DNA of 64,000 nucleotides from the NCBI GenBank assembly GCA_963971225.1, contig OZ020270.1:26845123-26909122 (forward strand). Reading direction: 5' to 3'. The first letter of the stretch is position 1. Each line of letters starts with the position of its first letter. The DNA is from Melieria omissa (taxonomy: Eukaryota; Arthropoda; Insecta; Diptera; Ulidiidae). Shown one piece after another: positions 8,940 to 21,030 of this stretch. Under the pieces are notes generated by a model. That model was not told the DNA's origin. It made no database searches and saw only the letters and a list, made by a program, of their open reading frames with translations. Position numbers and translations under genes: made by a program.

Positions 8940-11861
8940 CAACTCTTTTGATTAGTTTCGAATTTTGTTGCATACGGACTCAACAATCTACTAGCTGTTG
9001 CTCCAAAGTGGAGATGTGACCGCATATCTCACCTATATGAGAGGGTGGCCAGAACGGCTGTGAACATATCTGAGCAAATCTAGCCAAATCTGAACAGACG
9101 TTTTTTTTTAATCATTTTTCGAATTTTTTCCCCATACGGGCTGACCACTGTGCTGGCTATTGCTCCAAAATGGAGATGTGACCGCATATCTCACCCATAT
9201 GAGAGGGTGGCCAGGACGGCTGTGAACATATCTGAGCAAATCTAGCCAAATCTGAACAGACGTTTTTTTTTAATCATTTTTCGAATTTTTTCCCCATACG
9301 GGCTGACCACTGTACTGGGTGTTGCTCCAAAATGGAGATGTGACCGCATATCTCACCTATATGAGAGGGTGGCCAGAACGGCTGTGAACATATCTGAGCA
9401 AATTTAGCCAAATCTGAACAGACGTTTTTTTTAATCATTTTTCGAATTTGTTCCCCATACGGGCTGACCACTGTGCTGGCTATTGCTCCAAAATGGAGAT
9501 GTGACCGCATATCTCACCTATATGAGAGGGTGGCCAGGACGGCTGTGAACATATCTGAGCAAATCTAGCCAAATCTGAACAGACGTTTTTTTTTAATCAT
9601 TTTTCGAATTTTTTCCCCATACGGGCTGACCACTGTACTGGGTGTTGCTCCAAAATGGAGATGTGACCGCATATCTCACCTATATGAGAGGGTGGCCAGG
9701 ACGGCTGTGAACATATCTGAGCAAATCTAGCCAAATCTGAACAGACGTTTTTTTTAATCATTTTTCGAATTTTTTCCCCATACGGGCTGACCACTGTACT
9801 GGGTGTTGCTCAAAAATGGAGATGTGACCGCATATCTCACCTATATGAGAGGGTGGCCAGGACGGCTGTGAACATATCTGAGCAAATCTAGCCAAATCTG
9901 AACAGACTTTTTTTTTTAATCATTTTTCGAATTTTTTCCCCATACGGGCTGACCACTGTACTTGGTGTTGCTCCAAAATGGAGATGTGACCGCATATCTC
10001 ATCTATATGAGAGGGTGGCCAGGACGGCTGTGAACATATCTGAGCAAATCTAGCCAAATCTGAACAGACGTTTTTTTTTAATCATTTTTCGAATTTTTTC
10101 CCCATACGGGCTGACCACTGTACTGGGTGTTGCTCCAAAATGGAGATGTGACCGCATATCTCACCTATATCAGAGGGTGGCCAGAACGGCTGTGAACATA
10201 TCTGAGCAAATCTAGCCAAATCTGAACAGACGTTTTTTTTTAATCATTTTTCGAATTTTTTCCCCATACGGGCTGACCACTGTACTGGGTGTTGCTCCAA
10301 AATGGAGATGTGACCGCATATCTCACCTATATGAGAGGGTGGCCAGGACGGCTGTGAACATATCTGAGCAAATCTAGCCAAATCTGAACAGACGTTTTGT
10401 TTTAATCATTTTTCGAATTTTTTCCCCATACGGGCTGACCACTGTACTGGGTGTTGCTCCAAAATGGAGATGTGACCGCATATCTCACCTATATGAGAGT
10501 GTGGCCAGGACGGCTGTGAACATATCTGAGCAAATCTAGCCAAATCTGAACAGACGTTTTTTTTTAATCATTTTTCGAATTTTTTTCCCATACGGGCTGA
10601 CCACTGTACTGGGTGTTGCTCCAAAATGGAGATGTGACCGCATATCTCACCTATATCAGAGGGTGGCCAGGACGGCTGTGAACATATCTGAGCAAATCTA
10701 GCCAAATCTGAACAGACGTTTGTTTTTAATCATTATTCGAATTTTTTCCCCATACGGGCTGACCACTGTACTGGGTGTTGCTCCAAAATGGAGATGTGAC
10801 CGCATATCTCACCTATATGAGAGGGTGGCCAGGACGGCTGTGAACATATCTGAGCAAATCTAGCCAAATCTGAACAGACTTTTTTTTTTAATCATTTTTC
10901 GAATTTTTTCCCCATACGGGCTGACCACTGTACTGGGTGTTGCTCCAAAATGGAGAGGTGACCGCATATCTCACCTATATGAGAGGGTGGCCAGGACGGC
11001 TGTGAACATATCTGAGCAAATCTAGCCAAATCTGAACAGACGTTTTTTTTTAATCATTTTTCGAATTTTTTCCCCATACGGGCCGACCACTGTACTGGGT
11101 GTTGCTCCAAAATGGAGATGTGACCGCATATCTCACCTATATGAGAGGGTGGCCAGGACGGCTGTGAACATATCTGCGCAAATCTAGCCAAATCTGAGCA
11201 GACTTTTTTTTAATCATTTTTCGAATTTTTTCCCCATACGGGCTGACCACTGTACTGGGTGTTGATCCAAAATGGAGATGTGACCGCATATCTCACCTAT
11301 ATCAGAGGGTGGCCAGGACGGCTGTAAACATATCTGAGCAAATCTAGCCAAATCTGAACAGACGTTTTTTTTTAATCATTATTCGAATTTTTTCCCCATA
11401 CGGGCTGACCACTGTACTGGGTGTTGCTCCAAAATGGAGATGTGACCGCATATCTCACCTATATGAGAGGGTGGCCAGGACGGCTGTGAACATATCTGAG
11501 CAAATCTAGCCAAATCTGAACAGACGTTTTTTTTTAATCATTTTTCGAATTTTTTCCCCATACGGGCTGACCACTGTACTGGGTGTTGCTCCAAAATGGA
11601 GATGTGACCGCATATCTCACCTATATGAGAGGGTGGCCAGGACGGCTGTGAACATATCTGCGCAAATCTAGCCAAATCTGAACAGACTTTTTTTTTAATC
11701 ATTTTTCGAATTTTTTCCCCATACGGGCTGACCACTGTACTGGGTGTTGCTCCAAAATGGAGATGTGACCGCATATCTCACCTATATCAGAGGGTGGCCA
11801 GGACGGCTGTGAACATATCTGAGCAAATCTAGCCAAATCTGAACAGACGTTTTTTTTTAAT
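8940..11861 (+). repeat. Left arm: about 18 tandem copies of the 162-bp unit
   Basis: Units recur every 161-162 bp, and the length varies mostly in a T-run after CTGAACAGACG. Copies are nearly identical except the first one or two. A polymorphic site (CTATATGAG or CTATATCAG) and private changes distinguish units. Because 162 is a multiple of 3, frames without stops run through neighbouring units on the minus strand; these are not genes. Confidence 0.93.
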
Positions 11862-12077
11862 TGTTTTTTTAATTACTCCTTCCATACGATCTGGCTTGCA
11901 CTATATTAAAAGTTCTCTATGTTAGGAGTCTGTGGAAATGTTAGACGATCACTGTTACTATACATAGCAAATATGTAACAGTGATCGTCTAACATTTCCA
12001 CAGGCTCCTAACATAGAGACCTTTTAATAGAGTGCAAGCCAGATCGTATGGAAGGAGTAATTAAAACAACAATTAAA
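11862..12077. repeat. Central palindrome of the foldback array
   Basis: About 100 bp of non-satellite sequence is present twice in opposite orientation. The innermost 18 bp (11941-11958, TTAGACGATCACTGTTAC) pair perfectly with 11975-11992 around a 16-nt loop (11959-11974). The arms differ at only a few positions, for example GGAGTCTGTGG against CCACAGGCTCC. Confidence 0.92.
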
Positions 12078-14106
12078 AAAAAGCGTCTGTTCAGATTTGG
12101 CTAGATTTGCTCAGATATGTTCACAGCCGTCCTGGCCACCCTCTCATATAGGTGAGATATGCGGTCACATCTCCATTTTGGAGCAACACCCAGTACAGTG
12201 GTCAGCCCGTATGGGAAAAAAATTCGAAAAATGATTACAAAAAAACGTCTGTTCAGATTTGGCTAGATTTGCTCAGATATGTTCACAGCCGTCCTGGCCA
12301 CCCTCTCATATAGGTGAGATATGCGGTCACATCTCCATTTTGGAGCAACACCCAGTACAGTGGTCAGCCCGTATGGGGAAAAAATTCGAAAAATGATTAA
12401 AAAAAAACGTCTGTTCAGATTTGGCTAGATTTGCTCAGATATGTTCACAGCCGTCCTGGCCACCCTCTCATATAGGTGAGATATGCGGTCACATCTCCAT
12501 TTTGGAGCAACACCCAGTACAGTGGTCAGCCCGTATGGGGAAAAAAATTCGAAAAATGATTAAAAAAAAACGTCTGTTCAGATTTGGCTAGATTTGCTCA
12601 GATATGTTTACAGCCGTCCTGGCCACCCTCTGATATAGGTGAGATATGCGGTCACATCTCCATTTTGGATCAACACCCAGTACAGTGGTCAGCCCGTATG
12701 GGGAAAAAATTCGAAAAATGATTAAAAAAAAACGTCTGTTCAGATTTGGCTAGATTTGCTCAGATATGTTCACAGCCGTCCTGGCCACCCTCTGATATAG
12801 GTGAGATATGCGGTCACATCTCCATTTTGGAGCAACACCCAGTACAGTGGTCAGCCCGTATGGGAAAAAAATTCGAAAAATGATTACAAAAAAACGTCTG
12901 TTCAGATTTGGCTAGATTTGCTCAGATATGTTCACAGCCGTCCTGACCACCCTCTGATATAGGTGAGATATGCGGTCACATCTCCATTTTGGAGCAACAC
13001 CCAGTACAGTGGTCAGCCCGTATGGGGAAAAAATTCGAAAAATGATTAAAAAAAAACGTCTGTTCAGATTTGGCTAGATTTGCTCAGATATGTTCACAGC
13101 CGTCCTGGCCACCCTCTGATATAGGTGAGATATGCGGTCACATCTCCATTTTGGAGCAACACCCAGTACAGTGGTCAGCCCGTATGGGGAAAAAATTCGA
13201 AAAATGATTAAAAAAAGACGTCTGTTCAGATTTGGCTAGATCTGCTAAGATGTGTTCACAGCCGTCCTTACCACCCTCTGATATAGGTGAGATATGCGGT
13301 CACATCTCCATTTTGGAGCAACACCCAGTACAGTGGTCAGCCCGTATGGGAAAAAAATTCGAAAAATGATTACAAAAAAACGTCTGTTCAGATTTGGCTA
13401 GATTTGCTCAGATATGTTCACAGCCGTCCTGGCCACCCTCTCATATAGGTGAGATATGCGGTCACATCTCCATTTTGGAGCAACACCCAGTACAGTGGTC
13501 AGCCCGTATGGGGAAAAAATTCGAAAAATGATTAAAAAAAAACGTCTGTTCAGATTTGGCTAGATTTGCTCAGATATGTTCACAGCCGTCCTGGCCACCC
13601 TCTCATATAGGTGAGATATGCGGTCACATCTCCATTTTGGAGCAATAGCCAGCACAGTGGTCAGCCCGTATGGGGAAAAAATTCGAAAAATGATTAAAAA
13701 AAAACGTCTGTTCAGATTTGGCTAGATTTGCTCAGATATGTTCACAGCCGTCCTGGCCACCCTCTGATATAGGTGAGATATGCGGTCACATCTCCATTTT
13801 GGAGCAAAACCCAGTACAGTGGTCAGCCCGTATGGGGAAAAAATTCGAAAAATGATTAAAAAAAAACGTCTGTTCAGATTTGGCTAGATTTGCTCAGATA
13901 TGTTCACAACCGTCCTGGCCACCCTCTGATATAGGTGAGATATGCGGTCACATCTCCATTTTGGAGCAACACCCAGTACAGTGGTCAGCCCGTATGGGTA
14001 AAAAATTCGAAAAATGATTAAAAAAAAACGTCTGTTCAGATTTGGCTAGATTTGCTCAGATATGTTCACAGCCGTCCTGGCCACCCTCTCATATAGGTGA
14101 GATATT
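12078..14106 (-). repeat. Right arm: about 12.5 inverted copies of the 162-bp unit
   Basis: The same unit runs in the opposite orientation. The fourth unit from the centre carries two private variants (TTTACAGCC and TTGGATCAACACC, 12605-12675). These are also found, in reverse, in the fourth unit from the centre on the left arm (about 11262-11330), so the arms share a mirrored history. The last unit breaks off at GGTGAGATAT. Confidence 0.92.
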
Positions 14107-14831
14107 TGGATTTGGTTCGCATAAGTGGGATAAGCGGTTATTTATGTATTTTTGAGAAGGATTTTGTAAGGATTTCGTATTTGATAGCTCGGTTTTCAGT
14201 CAGCTTGTTTCAGTTTAAAGTGTTTATGTAATTGGATTCCTTTTGAAAAAGGATATTTATTTTTATTATTGAGTGCACCATTATTATTTACTTTCAAAAT
14301 ATTCGCAATGAAATAGGTTTTATTTGCTTGGAGAGTATCCCTCTTCAATTAAAACCGTTGCGTTGAGATTTGAACTTGTGTCCCTGGGATTAAAGCAAAA
14401 AGCGTTACACTGTCGACCAAACACAGCACTGTTGAGAGTTTGCTGATCTGTTATATAGCTAATTATCTGGTATGCTGCGGCGAAAACAAAATTTTCGCCG
14501 TAAGTGGGTCTGTTATGTCTCTGTTAAATCTCTGTTACTACTCTGTTAAGTTTCTGTTAATGTTAAGTTTTAACATTCTGTTAAGTTAACTCTGTTAAGT
14601 CGATTCTTCGCCCGATGCTAACTTCACGCAAGTTTGCATATTCGAATTTGCAAACGGTACGCCGCGGCGTACCGTCTCGTGCCAAGCAGCACAGCACAGC
14701 TCGCAATTGATGTTCCTTGTCGAACATCCCACAAAGAATGAAGATAAACTTCGAAAATTTAAGTTTGACGAAGCCAGCGACAAAACTTCGTATAGCCGAA
14801 GTACGTGTGGGACCTACTGTGCTAGATTTGC
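14107..14831. other. Non-coding stretch with a tRNA-like segment and a 22-bp palindrome
   Basis: On the minus strand at about 14345-14425 there is a B-box-like AAGTTCAAATCTC and an A-box-like TGGTCGACAGTG, without a convincing acceptor stem, so at best a tRNA-derived relic. CTCTGTTAA-type words recur at 14510-14600. A perfect 22-bp palindrome lies at 14654-14675 (left half ACGGTACGCCG). No coding region was recognised. Confidence 0.45.
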
Positions 14832-17800
14832 GTGACCGAAAAATTTTGTACTGCGTGGTACCTCTATGTGTTTATTTGCTTAGTGGTGGAACCTAAGAAT
14901 GGCAGAATACCAGTCAGAATACTGAACCCCCTGAATGCACTCAGATATGTCGGGAGAGATGAGGTAATTGGCGAGTGTAAGGAAGCTGTAGCAGTGGTCA
15001 ATTGCGAGAGTAGCCCACCTGGAGGTAATGAGAAGAGCAGTTTTAACATGGACGTCCTACCGCAAGAGAACCAGTGGAGCAGCGAGTTGACGGCCAAGCA
15101 GAAACAGAAGGTGAGTCTTTCCTGCAGCACTATGGGTCAATATTTGCGGCAGAAGCAGGCGGAAGAACAGCCATAGTCAAGCACAGCATCGACACCGGAA
15201 GGGCAAAACCGATTCGCCAACCGCCAAGCCGAGTTCCTCTGGCCAAGAGGGAAGAGGTCACAAATTTGATCGAAAACATGCAGAAAGAAAAGGTCATAGA
15301 GCCTTCTTCGGGCCCCTGGTGCTCGCCGGTCGTGCTAGTCAAGAAAAAGGAGGGCATTACCCGATTTTGTGTGGATTATCGGAAGCTCAATGATGTGACC
15401 AAGAAGGACAGTTATCCCCTACCGCGGATCGATGACACCCTGGACACGCTGTCAAGCACACAGTGGTTCCACACTCGACTTACGCAGCGGCTATTGGCAG
15501 GTAGAGCTTGCAGACAAGGACAAGGAGAAAACGGCTTTCAGTGTTGGCGATGGTTTGTGGCAGTTCACCGTCATGCCGTTTGGACTCTGCAACGCACCAG
15601 CAACATTCGAGCGGCTAATGGAACGCGTGCTAAAAGGGCTGCATTGGCGGACGTGTCTGGTGTACCTCGACGACATAATCGTAATGGGTAAAAGCTTCGA
15701 TGACCACCTGGGAAAGCTGGAGGAGGTATTCGAGCGGATACAAAAAGCTGGGCTTAAACTCAATCCAAAGAAGTGCTCGCTGTTCCAAAAGGAGGTCAAG
15801 TATCTGGGTCATACGGTTTCCGCCCGCGGAGTACATACGGATGAAGGCAAAATCACGGCGGTGAAGGAGTGGCCCCGGCCACGCAATCTACACGAACTCC
15901 GCAGTTTCCTGGGCCTGTGCACATACTACCGCCGATTTGTTCCGGGATTCGCGAACATAGCCAGCAGTCTGCACAAACTGACGAAAAAGAGCCAAGCTTT
16001 CGAGTGGAACGAGGAGCAGGAACAGGCTTTTGCACGTCTGAAGGAAAAACTGTGCAGTGCTCCAATTCTGGCCTTCCCCGTGCCTGGGGAGATGTTTGTG
16101 CTGGATACAGATGCAAGCGGGAATAGTATTGGCGGTGTGCTATCACAGATAATAGACGGCCAGGAACAGGTGATAGCGTACTATAGTAGGGTTCTATCGA
16201 AACCGGAACGCAACTACTGTGTGACACGGAGAGAACTGCTGGCGGTATTGGACTGCGTAAAACACTTCCACAAATATCTGTATGGACAAAGGTTCCGCCT
16301 GCGCACAGATCATGCGGCGTTGAGATGGCTCCTGAACTTTAAAGATCCTGAAGGGCAATTGGCGCGGTGGATCGAGCGACTGCAGAGCTACGACTACACG
16401 ATAGAGCATCGCAAGGGCAGTAGCCATGGAAATGCCGATGCCTTGTCACGCCGTCCATGCAAAGTCGAATGCAGGCCGTGCTCGCGAGCCGAAAGCAAAG
16501 AACAGATAGTGGACATCCGGTTGGTAAGCGTTATGCCAGAGGAAGAGTGGTCTGCGGAGAGGATACAAAAGGACCAGCGTGAGGATGCGGATCTTGCAAA
16601 AATCGTCGAAGGGAAGAAGCAAGGCGCACGTCCAGACTGGCAGGAGATGGCCGGTGAAAGCCCAATCGCGAAGGCTTACTGGGCACAGTGGAAAAGTCTG
16701 CGGCTGAAAGAAGGATGCCTGTACCGCGAATGGGAGAGCACGGATGGTCGGACCAGCAACTCCCTAATGGTAGTGCCGAAATGCAGAATCAACGAGGTCA
16801 TCGAGGCATACCATAACGACTCCAGTGGAGGGCACTTGGGCATCACCAAACCCGTCGCCAAAATAAAAAGACGATTCTACTGGGTAGGATGTCAGGAGTC
16901 TGTAGCCGAGTGGATTAAGAGCTGCGACCGATGTTCAGCCGCGAAAGGGCCGACAAGAAAATCTCGAGGCCGCATGCAGCAGTACAACGTGGGAGCGCCC
17001 TTCGAGCGGATTGCTATGGACGTCGCCGGCCCATTCCCAACTAGCACTCAAGGCAACAAATATGTGCTGGTGGTAATGGATTACTTCAGCAAATGGCCCG
17101 AAGTGTACCCTATTCCTAACCAGGAGGCCACTACGATCTCGGAAAAGCTGGTAAACAACTGGGTAGCCAGGTTCGGAGTTCCGTTGGAGTTGCACTCAGA
17201 TCAAGGCCGGAATTTCGAGTCTGCGGTATTCAAGGAAGTGTGTGAGCTGCTGGGGATAAAGAAAACGCGTACCACTCCTTTGCACCCACAGTCCGACGGC
17301 ATGGTGGAACGCTTTAACCGGACACTGGAGGAATACCTGCGGAAAGTGGTAGGCAGGAATCAAAAGGATTGGGACAAGCATATCCCCCTGTTCCTGATGG
17401 CGTATAGGTTAGCCCCGCACGACACGACATCACTCACTCCAGCCCGAGCAGTGTTGGGCACAGAGTTGCGTATACCCGCTGACTTAAAGTTCGGGGTAGT
17501 CGGCGCGACGGGAGGCGCTAAGACGGATTACGTGGTCAATAAGCGGGCGGAACTGGAGGAAATTCACCAATTTATAAGGGGCCGCACCAAACTGGTCAGC
17601 GATAAGGCGAAAGCCAGATACGATCTACGGGCCAACTCAGCAGGGTTCCAAGAAGGCGATTTGGTAATGCTCTACAACCCGCAGCGGAGTAAAGGTTTGT
17701 CTCCGAAACTTCAAGCGTCATGGGAAGGACCGTACGAAGTCGTGACTAGGATTAACGACGTGGTATACAGGATTCAACGTTGCAGCAATAGAGGCGCTAA

Positions 17801-17879
17801 GCTGAAGGTAGTCCATTTGGAGCGCCTGGCGCCTCATCACAGCGGAGCCTCGGCACTTGTTCGGGACGAAAAAATCTAA
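14832..17879 (+). pseudogene. pol: Pol of a second Ty3/gypsy element, 5'-truncated, two frameshifts
   Basis: The reading uses three segments: one frame to about 15115, another to about 15475, and then a long open frame from 15432 to 17879. From the start they show a post-protease linker, RT (DYRKLNDVT, MPFGLCNAP, YLDD), RNase H (DTDASG, TDHAALRW), an HHCC finger (HNDSSGGHLG to CDRC), the integrase triad (MDVAGPF, HSDQGRNF, VERFNR) and a C-terminal GPY/F-type module (WEGPYEV). Gag and the protease active site are missing, so the element is 5'-truncated. The clade differs from the first gypsy. The two indels make it inactive. It ends 11 bp before a clear LTR. Confidence 0.88.
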
Positions 17880-17890
17880 GTGGTGGGCAG

Positions 17891-18313
17891 TGTAACGATA
17901 AGACAGTCTGTCGCTGTGCAAAGCAACCCTGCCGCTACGCGCCGTGCTATAATTCAATCTGGCAACGACGGCCGCGATAATAACTTTTAGTCCAATCTGG
18001 CAACGATGGTCGCGATCGTCATGGAAACCTTTAGTCCACTCGGGAATGTGCGAGAACGATCTGCGCGATGGCCGGACAGGTATAAAAGGCAGCCGGGTGC
18101 GGCGCAGTCAGTCAGTCTAGTTTTGACAAGTGAAGTTGCCACACGGAGTAATTAAGCAAATACTTAAGTGTACGAACAGTAAAGTGTAACCTGTGAATAG
18201 TAAAGTGACTGTTGGTTTTTAATTGGCTGCGTTCGAATAAACAAAGTTGTTTCATTTTCAAATTGCACAATCCAGTGATACGTACTAGCCCACTAGAACT
18301 AGCATTCGTAACA
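17891..18313 (+). repeat. 3' LTR of the second gypsy element (423 bp)
   Basis: It starts TGTAACGATAAG after a purine-rich tract (GTGGTGGGCAG) and ends GCATTCGTAACA, with TG...CA termini. It contains a TATA box at 18081, an initiator-like TCAGTC at 18108 and AATAAA at 18236-18241, so promoter and polyadenylation signals are in the expected order. No matching 5' LTR exists in the window. Confidence 0.82.
18081..18113 (+). promoter_or_regulatory. LTR core promoter (TATA box and initiator)
   Basis: TATAAAA at 18081-18087 is followed 27 bp later by TCAGTC (18108-18113), an arthropod-type initiator, within a CAGT repeat. The spacing is right for RNA polymerase II initiation in the LTR. Confidence 0.6.
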
Positions 18314-18621
18314 ATATAATATATTTAAATAAATAATTTAAATGTAGTATTAATGTAATATATAAATGTTATTTTAAAAAATTAATTAAATGTAATATTA
18401 AAAAATACACTAGTCAGAATAAGTTTGCGTACAGGCAAGTCAAAATTATGTTATGATTAATTTTGACCTCAAAAATTTGTTCTTTGTTTATAAAAACTTA
18501 TCCACATTTTTCATATATGCTTTAACTGCACTTTTCGTCCTGTTTTAGATATACTAAAATAATAATTTTCCATGTATTTGTATTTATTGACAATATACTC
18601 ACAAAACGGTGCAGAACAATA

Positions 18622-19425
18622 GCCTATTTCCACTGGGCCTTAACTGCAGTTTGACATCGCATTTAAATGCCCAAATACCCATGAAATTGTTGTTGTGAAA
18701 AACTGAGTTAACTCGCTTTCAAAACTGAGTTAACTCAATTTTGCCGTGTACAGACGTCTAACAGAAAATGTTATGTTAAAAGCGGGAGCAAAACTCACGA
18801 ATGTACAAATTTTGATAGCATACTTTCAGGCACTGCAAGAGCCGTACGAAAACAAACGGAAGAAGGGATTTGAGTTGCGTTCGGTGTGGTCGATTTTTTG
18901 CCAAGACAATTACTTTTTACTAAATTTTTCGCAAAAATACATATCGTCTGTCATAATCAATGTCAAAACTTCTATTATTTGCCAAAAATAAATGCTGAAA
19001 AAGAAAATAAAAAACGTGGAACTTCTCATGAACCCTCTTGACATTAAAAATTCAGACAGCTCTGATATCAATCAGCTGACAACTGTCACAAATGAACTAA
19101 ACATTTACAAATTAAATAAATTTTCATAAATGAAATAAATTTTCACAAATCTGAAAACGTAGACATTCCTAGACCGTTGAGAAGGAAAGCGGAGTGGTTT
19201 TCATGCAGTAGAGGGGCTACAAGAAACCATACATACGTATACAAGGAGATGGCGGCGATGGGTAAGCTGTGGCTGCCCAGAAATAAATGCAGAATTTAGC
19301 TTGGCCAAATAAAAATGTAAACAAAAAACAGCTGTTGCATTTAACTCGATTCCGGTGGAAACGCTTGACAGTTCTCAAATTTAACAGAGCCCTTCACTGC
19401 AGTTAAGCGCTCGGTGGAAATAGGC
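18622..19425. mobile_element. Non-autonomous TIR element (804 bp) nested in the Tc1 element
   Basis: The left end GCCTATTTCCACTGGGC and the right end (complement GCCTATTTCCACCGAGC) are imperfect TIRs extending to a shared CTGCAG, each bounded by TA. There is no coding region. The superfamily is unassigned; the TA flanks suggest Tc1/mariner-type mobilisation. Confidence 0.6.
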
Positions 19426-19819
19426 TATAAGTTTGCGTACAAAACTAATAACGGGGATTTCCAGTTATGCTTTTTATTTTTATTTGGAAATTTTTATTCC
19501 ATTGAGCAGTAAACGGACTTGTAAATTATTTTTAAACGTATATGTGCTTGAAATTATATATGTAGAAAGCAATAGAACCCAAGCGAAAAAAATTAAAATG
19601 GATAAATTAATGGATAGTCTTACTAAATCTTTCCTAAATTGACAAACAATTTCGTGGATTTTTTGGAAATTTTTGGAAGAGCACATTCGTTATTCCAAAA
19701 ACCCATCTTAAATCACAAAAACAACAGAAAATCTTGCTTCGTTACTACGATCTGGCCATTTTCTTAAGCTACCCAGGCAATATGATTAGATTGTTTTGCG
19801 GTCGGTGCATCATAATCTA

Positions 19820-20722
19820 TCAGGTGTACAACTTTGCTTCCGCCGTTTTCCGATAGGTGGCTGTACCGGCTGAGGCTGGTTGAAATACATAGATGGTAAT
19901 GCCTTTAAAGTGAGTGTGGACAGTGCCTAACGAATTGTCATCGCCGTTTCAGTGACAGTTGTTCTTGTTTTCGTATTATTCACGCTCGAAAATGTCCGTT
20001 TATGTGCCCAATTCTCGCCATTTGCGGGAAGTTTTACTTTTCTGTTACAATTCGAAAAAAAATGCAGCTGAAGCGCATCGAATGCTCTCAGAAATTTACG
20101 GTGATGCTGCTCTGAGTGAAAGAACGTGTCGGGAGTGGTTTCAACGTTTTAAAAATGGTGATTTCGATGTCGAAGACAAACATGGTGGTGGAAGAGAAAA
20201 AACCTTCAAAGATGAACAACTAGAAGCATTGCTTGATGAAGATTCGTGCCAAACCCAAGAAGAGCTTGCCGAATCGTTGGGAGTGAGTCAGCAAGCCATT
20301 TCAAAACGTCTCAAGCGGCCACAATATCAAGAGCGACATGACAAAGTCATCCTCCAACACGACAATGCTCGGCCTCACGTCGCAAAAGTGGTCAAAAAGT
20401 ACCTGGAAACGCTGAAATGGGAAGTCTTGCCCCACCCGCCGTATTCCCCAGATGTCGCCCCTTCTGACTTCCACCTATTCCGTTCGATGGCACACGGCCT
20501 GGCAGATTCAATCCTTCGAAGAATTGGAAAAATGGATTGCTTCATGGATAGCGTCAAAAGAGGACTCCTTTTTTCGAGACGGGATCCGAAAATTGCCGGA
20601 AAGATGGGAGAAAGTTGTCGCTAGCGACGGACAATACTTTGAATAATACATCTGTAAGCACTTTTTCGCAATAAAGCTTTTAATTTTGGAAAAAAACGGC
20701 GGAAGCAAAGTTGTACACCTGA
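19820..20722 (+). mobile_element. Internally deleted mariner element (903 bp)
   Basis: The TIRs begin TCAGGTGTACAACTTTGCTT at 19820 and are mirrored at the end (to 20722), with TA on both sides (19818-19819, 20723-20724). About 35 bp of each end match with a few differences. It is shorter than the usual ~1.3 kb because the centre of the transposase is lost. Confidence 0.88.
19992..20646 (+). pseudogene. mariner transposase, central deletion and frameshift
   Basis: The start, ATG at 19992, gives an N-terminal paired-type helix-turn-helix region (RTCREWFQRFKNGDFDVED is visible) and a second HTH (ELAESLGVSQQAISKRL). It then jumps directly to the second catalytic region (LQHDNARPH) and the third (PPYSPDVAPSDF), followed by the C-terminus. 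The first catalytic Asp is gone. The frame changes near 20500, and the family C-terminus ends at 20646. It belongs to the DD34D mariner family and is inactive. Confidence 0.85.
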
Positions 20723-21030
20723 TAGTTGCATCCGATTTCTTCAGAAATGTACAGAAATATTTTATAAAACCCAGTAGCAGTGACTTTATAATAAAAGTCC
20801 TGAAATAAACATATTTTCTCTACATAACAGCATGTAAGAATCTCATATTTAGCTTACTAACAAGGAGCAAATAATTGCTTCGTGAAAGAGTCCATCAAAG
20901 AGTCTAGAAAACCGGATTTCCAGGACTATGTGTTGTTATCTATGGAGTAGGAAGATTTATTATTCTCTGATAATGGTTTGGCATATTTGGCATTAAAAGG
21001 CATCAACTAATTTGAAGAGGATTCAGTTAA

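Larger units (their letters stand above)
8940..14106. mobile_element. Giant foldback-like palindrome of ~162-bp tandem repeats
   Basis: Two arrays of the same ~161-162-bp unit face each other around a palindromic centre near 11966. I count 18 copies on the left and 12 full plus one partial copy on the right, by the recurring GCATATCTCACC core. The arrangement (long inverted arms built of tandem units, small central loop) is that of foldback/Galileo-type elements or of a palindromised satellite. No transposase lies between the arms. The left edge fades into degenerate units between about 8880 and 8990. The right edge stops in mid-unit at 14106. Confidence 0.85.

Noticed and set aside
9274..11774. 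Several similar minus-strand ORFs of 65-78 residues
   Set aside because: They run through adjacent copies of the 162-bp tandem unit, whose length is a multiple of three, so open frames recur automatically. No start context, domain or codon signal.
8940..14106. CRISPR-like appearance of the array
   Set aside because: There are no unique spacers; the whole 162-bp unit repeats, it is palindromic overall, and the surroundings are eukaryotic transposons.
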